DNA from: Chlorocebus sabaeus
Lineage: Eukaryota; Chordata; Mammalia; Primates; Cercopithecidae
Assembly: GCF_047675955.1 (NCBI RefSeq)
Contig: NC_132930.1
Location: 45,323,832-45,387,831, forward strand
Direction: 5' to 3'
Length of the DNA: 64,000 nt
In this document: piece by piece, positions 45,701 to 57,700 of the stretch
How positions within the stretch are numbered: position 1 is the first letter of the stretch
Layout: every line of letters begins with the position of its first letter
The notes under the pieces: model-generated
What the model saw: only the letters and a program-made list of their open reading frames with translations
Told to the model about the DNA's origin: nothing
The model's database searches: none
Translations under genes and position numbers: made by a program

Positions 45701-48700
45701 CACACCTGAGACAGCAAGACCCATCCCTTCTCTTCCTCCTCCTCCTCAGCCTGCTTGGTGTGAAGAGGATGGGGATGAAGATCTTTTTGATGGTTGGTCC
45801 ACTTCCACTCAATGAACAGTACATTTTCTCTTTCTTGTGATTTTCTTTTCTTTTTCTTTTCTTTTTTTTTTTTGTTTTTTTGTTTGAGACAGGGTCTCGC
45901 TCTGTCACCCAGGCTGGAGTGCAGTGGTGTGATCTAGGTTCACTGCAACCTCTGCCTTCCAGGTTCAAGCAGTTCTGCCTCTCGAGTAGCTGGGTTTACA
46001 GGCACTCACCACCATGCCCAGCTATTTTTTGTGTTTTTGGTAGAGATGGGGTTTCACCATGTTGGCCAGGTTGGTCTCGAACTCCTGACCTCAAGTGATC
46101 CACCTCGGCCTCCCAAAGTGCTGGGATTACAGGTGTGAACCACCGCACCCAGCCACGATTTTCTTAATAACATTTTCTCTAGCTTTATTTTAAGGATATA
46201 GTATATAATACACAAAATGTGTTTTAATTGACTTTTACGTTTATATTATTGATAAGTCTTCTGGTCACCAATAGGCTATGAGTAGTCAGTTTTGGGGGAG
46301 TCAGAAGTTATACATGGGTCAGGTATAGTGACTCACACCTGCAATCCTAGCTCTTTGGGAGGCCAAGGTGTGAGGATCACTTGAGTCCAGGAGTGTGAGA
46401 CCAGCCAGGGCAACATGGCAAAACCCCGTCTCTACTTAAAAAAAAAAAAAAAAATTAGCTAGACGTGGTGGCATGCACCTGTAGTCCCAGCTATGCTAGA
46501 GGCTGAGGTTGGGGGGGTCACCTTAGCTTGGGAGGTTGAGGCTGTGGTGAGCCTCGATTGTGCCACTGCACACCAGCCTGGGCGCTGCAGGTGAGACTCC
46601 AAAAGTTGTACACAGATTCTTAACTGCATGTGTAGGGTTTCAGTACCCCCTAACCCCCACATTGTTCAAGGACCAGCTGGATAGTAATAAAAACTGACAG
46701 TCATCCAGTGCTGTGTGTGGATGCCTTTCTAAAGGTAAATGTACTTTATGTACAGTAACTTACTGTAATCCTCACAACAGCACTGGGAGGTTGATTCTCT
46801 TATTATCCCCATTTTACAGGCGAGGAAACCGAGGTACACTTGGGGAGGTTAGGTCAGCCATGTGTACAGCAAGCGGTGAAGGCAGAATTATTTACTCAGC
46901 TCTTCTGTTCTTGGCCATCTGTTTTCAGATTACAAATTACACTACATAAATCTTTGTGTGTAAATCGTCCACTTAAAAAATATTTTTCATACCTGGACTT
47001 TAAAGATTTTCAATACATATTGCCATACTGCTTTTCAAAAAGGTCCTACATCAGATACACTTCATTTCAGAAAGAATTCTGAGCACTACAAGAGATGCAT
47101 CCAATAGGAGAAAAAAACAGCTGTACAGATTGATCATATATTTGAGTGCCCACTCCCTGCCAGGCACTCTTAGGTGCTGACGAAAAAACAGTGACAAGAC
47201 CCCTGCCTTTATGGTCATGGGAAGGGGGCAGGAGGCAGACAACCTGCAGACACACAGCCAGTGCGTGCAGCAGGTTGGAGGGTGGTGGCAGGTGCTGAGG
47301 AGGCCGGGGGTGTTGCGTAGTGGCCACCGCTGGAGAAGATAATGGAACAGAGGCTGGGCCGGGGTGGGCTACAGACATCCAGACGCCTGGGGTTCTGGAC
47401 CTGACAGCCCATCTATTCCTCGCTGTCAGCCAGTCCTGGGCACTAGAGCCATGTGACCATGAGCTTAAAGTGCACTCAGGTGTCAGACCTTGGTCAAGAG
47501 TAGCCTGGTACTGAGGACAGAGAAATGACTCCCTAATGGGAAAAAAGTCATAAGTCGCCTCAGGAGCAGTCCTAGGACAGGTTATAGTGGCTCTGTGGGC
47601 GTGGCCTCACTTTCCCAGGGTGGTGTGGGAGTGGCCTTTCCCTCTGGGTGGGCCTGTGGGCACGGCCTCACTTTCTTTGGGTGGTGGTTGGGCGTCGTCT
47701 CGCCTCCTCTGGGTGGTGGTGTGGGCGTGGCCTCTCCCTCTGGGTGGTGGTCAGGGCGTGGCCCCGCCCTCTGGGTGGTGTGGGTGTGGCCTCGCCGCCT
47801 CTGGGAGTCTGTGTGGGCGTGGCCTCTCCCTGTGGGTGGTGGAGAGGGCGTGGCCTCTCCCTCTGTGTAGCTCTGTGGGCGTGGTTGTCCTTCTCGCCAA
47901 ACAGCTGCTGCTTCCTAGCTGCTCAGATTGCCTCACGACCTCATCCACGTAAACGCTTGGATGCGACTAGGTCACAGAGCCTCATCTGCCAGAAGGCAGA
48001 ATGTTGCTTTATGAAATTTAAAAATGTGGTTGATTACAAAATTCCGTGTGTCCCCAGGTGAAAAAGCACCTATGGATAGGAAATTCAAGCAGCAGTGAGT
48101 AGGCCATCTGTGTAAGCCCAGACCCTAGGGAAGAACTGCTGGGGGTGCCCCTTGGAGAACGGGCAGAAGCTCTAGTTCTTTAGCTGAGGTTCCCCAGCAG
48201 CCTGCATCAGACTTTTCTGTGGGGTCATCTGACCCGGGGAGACCCTACCCCAAGCACTTAGCCTGCTGGTGAGAGTGCCGTATTCTAATCAAGTGTGTAG
48301 GTTTTTTCCTCGTTACCTCCCAATCTTCAGTCTCGGTACTAAAATAGCTGTGTTTATTCTAGTGTTAAGTAAATGCCAGGAGTTCTGTCATGCTTTCTGC
48401 CCTGGAGGAGCATGGCCAGAATGAGGGTGGTTCTGTTGACATGTGCGTGGTGTTTGTGGACTTTCTAGTGAATGATTTCCTCCCAGCTGCAGTTGAGTGG
48501 TTTCTGTGAACAGGTACAATCTAGAAAGTCAAAGGCCAAGCGTACAATACAACTTTTTTTCTTTCTTTCAAAAACCTCATTTGATTGCAAGCAAGAGAGT
48601 GTTAAAAAACTAAAAACACCTGTTTATAACAACAGCATGGTGGTGATCACAAATTGTCTTAATTGTGTGAACCTATATATGAAACAGGAATATTGGAATT

Positions 48701-51700
48701 TGCTGTGTTCAAAATGCCAGTTAAAACTTCATAATGGCCAGGCATAGTGGCTCACACCTGTAATCCCAGCACTTTAGGAGGCCAAGGTGGGCGGATCACC
48801 TGAGGTTGGGAGTTCAAGACCAGTCTGACCAACATGGAGAAATCCTGGCTCTACTAAAAATACAAAATTAGCCGGGTGAGGTGGCACATGCCTGTAATCC
48901 TAGCTACTCGGGAGGCTGAGGCAGGAGAATCTCTTGAGCCAGGGAAGCAGAGGTTGCAGTGAGCCAAGATCACACCACTGCACCCCAGCCTGGGCAACAA
49001 GAGCGAAACTCCATCTCAAAGAAAACAAAAAAAACAACACAAAAACAAACTTCATAAAACAGGTGGGGCTTTGATATCTAGTGCTGTTGGCAATATAAAA
49101 TATGATTATGGTCTTTACTAAATGTCAGTTATGCTTTAATTTATTCACACCATTTAAAGAGACAGATGGGCAAACAAACCTAGAATGAGTGGGAATCAAG
49201 AATAAATAGTCCCAAAGGTTTGACCTCTCTGTAGATTATACGTATACCTTGAACAATACTATTTTCAGTATTTTAACATCTATGTAAAGAGAAACACGTG
49301 TGCTTATTGAAGAACCAGAGAGAGACAGAATTTCAGTTTTAGTTTTTTACATATCATATCTGCAAAACATTCTTGTGTTGCGGTTTTGCTGTTAGAAAGA
49401 ATAGCCTTGAAGAGGGAGTGTCTCAGAATGGCTTCCCCGTTCCGATCAGGGAACTTCTGTTTGCTTATCTTGGGGACTCACCCTACCCCTGGAAAATTGA
49501 GAAGATTTTCAGTGGTTGTGTAGTCTCTCTTCCCCCTCTCTCTTTCCAGTTTTTACTGACAGAATTGCTATTGAGACTGTTGATTTCAGTAATTAATGAT
49601 GGCCTGCTAAGATCAGAAAGGGTAGGGTGCCTATTCAAAGTTCTGAAATCGTAAAAGCAAGCTGTCCTCAGCTTAACTGCAGAATTTGTCAGAATGGTTA
49701 GAGTACCTCTTCAGGGGGATCTTAATCACTTCATGATAGTTTACAAAAATAGCCTAATGGTAAAGAATTACATGTATTGACATGTGTAAGTTCTCCCTCT
49801 GTCTCTTCTTAGACTTGGTTTCCTAGATTGAATGGCCTGTGAGGTGAGACTGCTGTGTTGTATTGTGCACTTGAATCACCCTCAGACTTCTCTGCCTTCC
49901 ATTCACCTCCTCTGAAGCCATTGCTTGTCCCCATACTCTGCCAGAGGTGAAACCATTCAGTGGCCGTCTCTCCTAGAGCTCCTTCTTATGGCTATGGAAA
50001 AATCAGCTTTTAAATGATCAAAAGGCGATTAGCACTCAGAAAAGAGTGTTAGTTTCTCCAGTGATTTCCCTAAAAGTTGCCAGCATTTCTTGCCCTCTAG
50101 GCAGACCTAGGGCAGATACATTGACTTCCCTGTTCCTGGTCGTTCCTGGTCGTGCAGCAGGTGAACTACAGCTCTGCACTGTGTGACCCCAGAGCCTGTA
50201 CCCTCCCCCCGTGTCCTGCCCACGCAGTAGCTCTACGTTGATTCACAAAACATTTTGTCTTGTTACTCCTTTAGGAAGATGCAATCACACCCAACGATAA
50301 GACCCTTTTCCCTGATGTTGATTGGTTAATCGGTAACCATTCTGATGAACTCACACCATGGATACCTGTCATTGCAGCCAGGTGAGAAGTAGAGGAGTTA
50401 CCAGGTGAATGACTGGGGAATGCTTGTCCAAAAGGGTAGCCACTAGCTGCATGCGGTTGTCAAGCACTTGAAATGTGGGTATTTCCAATTTTTGAAATGT
50501 TTGCATATCACCTATATTGGGTTAAATTTAAAATAAATTCCACCTGTTTTATTTTACCTTTTAAAATATGACTACTGGAAAATACAAAATTTCTGAGATT
50601 ATGCACATTATATCTCTACTGGCCAGCACTGATTGGCACTGTGATTATTCTACAGTATTTATATCCGGTGCCAAAAGAGGTGTCCTTTTTGGAAGTTGTC
50701 TTCTGAAAACATGAGGGTTTGTCTTTAAAGGGGAAGTCTATCCATCGGTGGAGCCTCTGCAGCCACAGTTGCCTCTGCACGGGGAGCTGCGTGCGTCACA
50801 GGCAGCTGGTCCTGTGTCCGAGAGACTTGGTCACAAAGCAGGTTGTGCTGCTGCTCGTTGACGTTTTGTTGCTGAGTCTCCTTATCTCAGGTTCTTCTGA
50901 GCTGTTTTCATTCTCAAGGAGTAACTAGGTTAAAGATAGGTCTTCACTCGGGCTTGGTTGTGCTTCCCTGTAACAGTTCCTATTCAAAGCTGACATCTTA
51001 AAGTACTTTAGGAAGTTGTAGATGACACTTGATAATAGTAACTGAAAAAAAAGTCATTTTTTATAAAAGTCATTAGATTCATATTTTATTGAAAAGATAT
51101 ATTGTGTTGCCTTATTTCTAGAAATTAAGTTAGGGAAGGCTGTAATTCATCTTTTTTTTTTTTTTTTTTTTTTTGAGAGGAGTCTCGCTTTGTTGCCCAG
51201 GCTGGAGTGCAGTGGCGCAATCTCGGCTCACTGCAAGCTTCACCTCCCAGGTTCACACCCTTCTCCTGCCTCAGCCTCCCGAGTAGCTGGGACTACAGGC
51301 ACCTGCCACCACGCCCGGCTAATTTTTTGTATTTTTAGTAGAGACGGGGTTTCACAGTGTTAGCCAGGATGGTCTTGATCTCCTGACATTGTCATCTGCC
51401 CGCCTCAGCCTCCCAAAGTGCTGGGATTACAGGCGTGAGCCACCGTGCCCGGCCTAATTCATCTTTTAATGTGAAAAACAATATGACACAGCCATAAAGA
51501 AAAGGAAATCATGTCCTTTGCAGCAACATGGGTGCAGCTGGAGGCCATTATCCTCAGCAAACTATTGCAGAAACCAAAAACCAAATGCCGCATGTTCTCA
51601 CTTGTAAGTGGGGCTAAACATTGAGTACACAGGGACATCAAGATGGCAGCAACAGACGCTGGGGACTACTGGGGTGGGGAGTGAGGGAGAGGGCAAAGGT

Positions 51701-54700
51701 TGAAAAACCACCTGGTGGTTACTATGCTCACTACTTGGGTCATGGGATCTGCCTTACCCTAAACCTCAGCATCTTGCAGTACCCTCATGCCACAAAACCT
51801 GCACACATACCCCCTGAAGCTGAAATAAAAGTGGACATTGTATATATAAAAAAAGAAACAGTATTGGCCAGGAACATCACTTCCCTATTTTGCCCTGCTA
51901 CGTGATTGCCGTGTGGCTTTGCCCCGAATTTCCTTGACTGTGTCTGCTCTGGATGCTTGACGCTCTGGTTGTCGGTTCTTTTTGAAGGTCTTCCTACAAG
52001 TGCCGCTTCTTTGTCCTCCCCTGCTGCTTCTTTGACTTCATTGGAAAATACTCCCGGAGGCAGAGTAAGAAGACTCAGTACCGGGAATACCTTGACTTCA
52101 TTAAAGAAGTGGGCTTCACCTGTGGGTTTCACGTGGACGAAGACTGCCTCAGGATTCCTTCAACCAAAAGAGTACGTGGTGATTCTCATTGTTGTTCTTG
52201 GCGGTGTGTCGGTGTTTGGATGGAGAGCTCAGGACTCTGTCACAGAGCCATGAACCCTGCTGTAATGTTCAGAATGTTCCAGAACATGCTGGTGCTGATT
52301 TCTGTGCCTCTGTCACTGACGAGGCCCAGAGGCTTGTTCTGTCTCATGGTACCCGCCTTAAAGGCACCGCGGTGCTCCCTCCTCCAGGCCCGCAGGCGCC
52401 CTCGCCAAGCCCTCCTTGCCTCTCCAGAAGCTCTGAGTGGCCCCAGGGGACCTGCCCAGAGGAGGCCTCAGTGTGGCCTGTGGCTGAACTCCCTGTGGAA
52501 AGTTCCTGCTCCTTCAAGTCGCAAATAATTGGCTGCGATTGAAGTGTGTTTCAGAAGTTCACAGTGATTTCCCATTTTCTCATTAAAGGCCTGGTTCATT
52601 CAGATTCACCTGAAATGTCATTTGGGCAGAAGTTGCCCGGGGACTTTCTGTGAGCAGTGTGACTGTGCCTCTGAACCTTGTATGGACAGGGCAGACTTAG
52701 GCCCTCTTGCTGCTCCAAGGGCTTGACCTTTCTAAAGAACTATGGAAGTGTTTACAGCCGCTCACCTCAGTCTCTGGTGACTTTATTTGACAACACTCTG
52801 TGGCTGGCAGACAGTGTGCTTTTAAAAAATAACCCCGTCATGTCCAGGCCACAGAGTTTGATGGCTGCCTTAGCAAGAAAGGGCCCGGCTGATCTGAGCG
52901 AAACCTCAGCTCTGCTGCTGCTGGTGGTTCACTCCAACTGATCGCGGAGCTCCACAAGCCTGTCCGCTTCTGTGAGACCAGGAGGCTGCCTGGTGCTTTG
53001 TGGAGGCTTAACAGGATGATGTCTTCAGAGCCCACGGCAGGGAGGGCATGTCGTGGGCACTCGCTGGCCGGCTGCAGTCATAGCCGTGCGCCAGGAGCAG
53101 CGTTGGCTGGTGGCAAGGCCTCAGGGCTGCTGGCGCTGTCACTGCCCTGCTACCATGGGAAGTTACCTTAGGACTTGCTGCTGAACCGTCCCGTCATCCT
53201 CTCAGTGTCCTCCATTTTGGCAGGTCTTGGTCTTCTGAGGTCAGAACTGATTTGGGGAAACTGCTAAGGTTTGGGTGCTCTAGGCAGGTCCGAGGAGCCT
53301 GTGGCTTTGTTTTTTGGACTGGCTGTCCCATTACTAATTGGTAGAGACCATGGACTGTCGCTTCATCTCTCTGAGCTTCAGTTTTCTTATCACTGGCAGG
53401 TTTGGGGATGGAATGTGAGAGTGGATGTGAATGTGCTTTGTCATTTTTAAAGCAGTTCACACACAGCACATGTCTGGTGGGGCCTGGGTGTGTGACAGGC
53501 ACTGAGAATTTAAAATCCCGCTGGAAGAGCTGGGGAGCAGAGGCGTGGCTGTCACGTAGCGAGGAGGTCGGCTTTCTTATCACCTGCGCCTGGCCTTGTA
53601 GTTGATGCCTGGAGAGGAAGCCCAGAAATAAGGCGCCCTTGCCATCGTTGGCTGGGCCTGCTTGTCTGGAGGGGACTGTCTGAAGGGCATCCTCCATTGG
53701 GGTGTGCCACGAAGGAAGGCGAGCATGCGTGGAGCACCTCTGTGGCTCCAGGCCCTCTGCTTAGCCCCCATGTGCACTTGCTGGCTCTGGCAAGGTGGGG
53801 ACAAAGCTACCTCCCTTCCCAGCCCCTGGGACACTCTGCAGTGTTACCATCAGCATGTGCCCCCCCTCCCCGGGTGGCCAAGGGGTGGAGTGAGGGGCGG
53901 CAGCAGGAAAGCTTTAGGACAGTGCAGCTGCCAGGCCCGGGAGTGTGGATTCTGAGTTTGGGTGCCTTTGTTAGGTCTTGTGAAGCTCCAAGTGATGAGA
54001 GGGAACCATGGGCTCTTACTGGTTTTTGTTTTTTTTTTTAATTTTTAAGTAACTTATATTGGTGTCAGCTTTTATTTTTTATTTATATTTATTTATTTTG
54101 AGATGGAGTTTTTTTTGCTCTTGTCACCCGGGTTGGAGTGCATTGGCACAATCTTGGCTAACTGCCTCTGCCTCCTGGGTTCAAGTGATTCTCCTGCCAC
54201 AACCTCCTGAGTAGCTGGGAATACAGATGTGTGCCGCCATGCCCGGCTAATTTTTGTATTTGTAGTAGAGACAGGATTTCGCCATGTTGGCCAGGCTGGT
54301 CTCAAACTCCTGACTTCAAGTGATCTGCCCACCTTGGGCTCCCAAAGTGCTGGGATTCCAGGTGTGAGATACCGTACCCGACTGGTGTCAGTTTTTAAAT
54401 CAGGATTTTTTCATGATAGATGTTTAAAACTTGTGATTTGTACTCCAGGATGAGAGAATTCCATGGAGAATGTTGAAATAGACAAGCCAGCTAAAATACT
54501 TGCTTTGCTCTTTTCAAACGCAGGTCTGTCTCATTGGGAGATCCAGAACATACCCTCCCTCCAGAGAAGCTTCTGTGGATGAAAAGAGGACTCAGTACAT
54601 TAAGAGCAGGCGGGGCTGCCCTGTAAGCCCAACTGGACGGGAGCTTTGCCCTTCTCCACTCCGGGTTGCTCCCGGCAGTGCTGGTCACTGTGACGGTCAC

Positions 54701-57700
54701 CAGGCTCTGGACGCCAGGGTCGGGTGTGTAGCCGGGGCCTGGGCCGCTGAGCGTGGAGCAGGGCCCCAGGCCGAAGGAGCCTGGCTACCTGGATTTCATC
54801 CCAGGGAAAAGGCTGAGCGCGTGAGGAACTGTGCCGCCCTGCCGCAAGGTTTTATCGACCAAGTGGTTTTGCAAGTGGCGAACTTATTGTTAGGCGGAAA
54901 GCAATTAAACACAGGAAGTTCTCAAAATGGGAGTTTGAAGACCTGGAATGGGGGAGGTAAGCTGTCCACCACCTCAGGGGCTAGCATGCTCCCAGGCTTG
55001 AGGGCAGGAATTCACGTCTTCATAACCAGCATAAAATGGTGTGGCCCTGTGACTACACACACTGAAAAAGCCATTGATGGTGGGTGAATAGGCTCTCTTC
55101 AAGCAAATTCTTTAAAATTTTCCCAATAGTTCCTATAAACATAAAGGACTTTGTTATTTCCAGAGAGGAAGGCCGAGGCCAGGCCAGGGAGTGACAGAGT
55201 TTGGACCCTTAATTAACTTTTACAAAACAGGTTTAGGGGCTAGAACTACTTGTTTTCCATCCAGAAATTATCCAAAGAGAAAACAGGTTACTGAGGCAAG
55301 AAAAAGGCACTGTCCCCTTGAGTATGCGGTAAGATTTGGAGCTGTTGTGATTCGATAATTTAATTCTCTTTGAAATCCCCGAAACACAAAAGTCAGCCAT
55401 GGCAAAAGGAGAAAATTACATCGATTGTTCTCATGGGGTGAGTGGTGTGCTGAAATTATGTTCTCATGGGGTGAGTGGTGCGTTGAAATTAATGGCATTC
55501 AGAGAGCCAGCCGGGGCTGTAAGGACCTCGCCTCCTTCCAGGCAGGGATGCTGCTTGGCCGCCAGAGGGTGGTGTGGAGCTGCAGCCAGAGCCTGGCTTC
55601 TTGCAGTTTTGGGAACTGGAGAAGAGCATGGAGCCCCATCCCCTCCTGGCCCCTCGGTCAGTGACTCCTGCCTGGCTGCCCGTTTGAGGGAAACCCTTCC
55701 TCTCCAGGCCTTGCTTTCCTCACCTGTGAATGTTGGGACAAAATCATGCCCGTTTCCTTCTTCATCCTTTGTCCTCTTGCACCATGTGTACATGGAATGG
55801 GGCTGGGCCATTGAGCACAGACGGCCCCTCCAGAAATCATTCGAACCTGATGGTAGCTGGTCAGCAGAGCCTCTAGCCATCTGGCGAGAATGGCCCTGGC
55901 TCAGTGGCTGATGGGGCCGACTAGCTGCTTGTAAATCACCAGGCACCGTGGGGTCTCTGGGTTGGCGCCTCTGACTAAAGGCACCCTGCTGTGGTGGGGC
56001 TGGAGCACAGAGGAGGAAGGCTGAGGCTGGCAGAGCATGGAGCCCAGCAGAGGCAGCTGGGCCCCAGAGCCCCAGGGACATCAGTGTGGTCTGAAAGTTC
56101 CCATGTGCAGTAAGCAGTGACAGTTCTTGAGTGCAGTTTGACCTTTAAATTACCAGGAGATGACGGGTGCACAGATGTCAGCTGTGCCTGGGATGGACAG
56201 CTTTTGGTGGGTGAGGAGGAAGGAGGAACAGACCTGGAGATGGAGAGCAGGGGTGGCTGAGTGGTGGGCTCAGTCCTGCCTGCCCCTTGGAACCTGGGAA
56301 CCAGGGCGCCTAACAAGCCCCGTACCCCCATCCCCTCCAGATTGGTGTCCGTGGGTCTGGGGCTTGTTAGGGGCTCTCCATGTGGCCATGCTGTGAGAAG
56401 GGAGGAGCTGTGCCCTTGGCCTCTCAGCCTACCGCCTCCCTCCTGCCCACAGGCAGCCTTCAGGGCCTTTGGTCTCACCCCCACCCAGCGTGTCCTCAGA
56501 CAGGCCCATCTGTGTTTCTGTGCCTGTGGGCCATGTGTGGCTCTGGCTCCAAGACCTCACCCATCCTAGCTCCACGTCTGCCCCTGTGGGACATTGCTGA
56601 GAAACAAGGTGGGAAGGGGCCCTGCCCTCAAGAGGCTCCAAGTCCTGCCTTGCTAGGAGTCAAGGCCGCACACGTCAAAGGATGAGTAACCAAGAGGCTG
56701 GATGTGCCAGGCCCAGAGGCACCCACGGCTGCAAGTGTGAGATTCCCTGTTATGGAGTCCGTGCCGGGCCAGAGGCGGGGGCACAGGGAAGGCTGACTGG
56801 GTCATCTTTTTTAAAACACTCCCACTCCTCTCAGAATGGATTTGAGACAGACGAGAGGTTGACTCAGACGACTGGCCGGGCTGGGATAGGAAGGACTCTC
56901 GCAGCAGCTGCAACAGCGGCTGCCCGCACCGGGGTCCTGGGTCAGCATTGTGGTGCCCTGATCTGTGGGGGTCCCACAGGCTCAGCTGCACGCAGGCAGG
57001 CACCGTCTCCTCCACTCTCCTGCAGCTTGGAGGGTGCAGATAAGACGTGAAGTGCAGCACCTGGCAGGTAGGAAGTTCCTGGCAAATACACATAGGAAAA
57101 CCAGCTTTCATTCATATCCAATTTGATGTTTTGGTAATAAATGACTTTATTGTCGCCAGGTTTTCTGATTAGAGCATTTTGAAATACATGCAGGCTCTCA
57201 AAGCAGAAATTCGAACGGGAAAGAGACCATCACTGTGGTGTCTGTGCTGTTGCTTTTTTTTAACACCTAGTGTGGCCTTGCTGGCCACCCTGGAGCCGGT
57301 AGCACCAGGCCTGCTGCCGCGTGGTTGGAGCAGCCACTGGGTAGGCTCAGGCCCCAGGCCTGCCAGCTCGGCCTTCCTTCTTTAGTCTGAGAAACCCTGC
57401 CTCCAAACAGCCACCCCCTTCATGGGTCACCAGCGAGAAGAGCTTGAGGTGACCACCCACAGCAGGCAGCATCACCTGATACCTGGCCCTGTGCAGGCAG
57501 GAGGCATGTGTGGGGCTGCGCCTCATCAGGCTGCGCCACCTCAGCTGGGTGGGGACACCGCGGCCCTCACGGTTTGGCTGCGGTGTGGCGTGGGTTGGTT
57601 GAGATGGAATCGTGGTCCTTCGTGCTGGAGTGCATAAGGCGTGAGTGTACGGAACTGAAATGGACCGTTTCTGCCTGTGTGACAGGTTTGTAATATTTTG

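Larger units (their letters stand above)
43257..46680 (+). mobile_element. Tigger2-like DNA transposon, interrupted
   Basis: Begins with CAGCTGACCCTTGAACAACA and ends with the inverted form CCACATTGTTCAAGGACCAG, the Tigger2 termini, here diverged. The interior includes TATCAAAACTTACACAAAC and transposase pieces. Insertions at 44410-44560, 45850-46157 and 46318-46600 are Alu-related. Inactive: stops and frameshifts throughout. Confidence 0.85.
42300..50274 (+). other. TRMT44 intron 6 (8 kb)
   Basis: Contains the Tigger2-like transposon with three nested Alu-type insertions (43257-46680), MIR/L2-like sequence (about 46715-46860), the GGGCGTGG minisatellite (47588-47886) and a forward Alu (48736-49048). 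Nothing recognised in 42.3-43.2 kb or 49.1-50.2 kb. Confidence 0.6.
50382..51987 (+). other. TRMT44 intron 7
   Basis: Contains a MER5-like element (50435-50640), a reverse Alu (51151-51455) and an L1 3' end (51475-51860). Confidence 0.7.

Noticed and set aside
47587..48061. Trp/Gly/Val-rich frames of 91-137 codons
   Set aside because: Translation of the GGGCGTGG minisatellite.
54500..55087. 195-codon plus-strand ORF as a stand-alone gene
   Set aside because: It is TRMT44 exon 9 (54524-54956) read through both splice sites.
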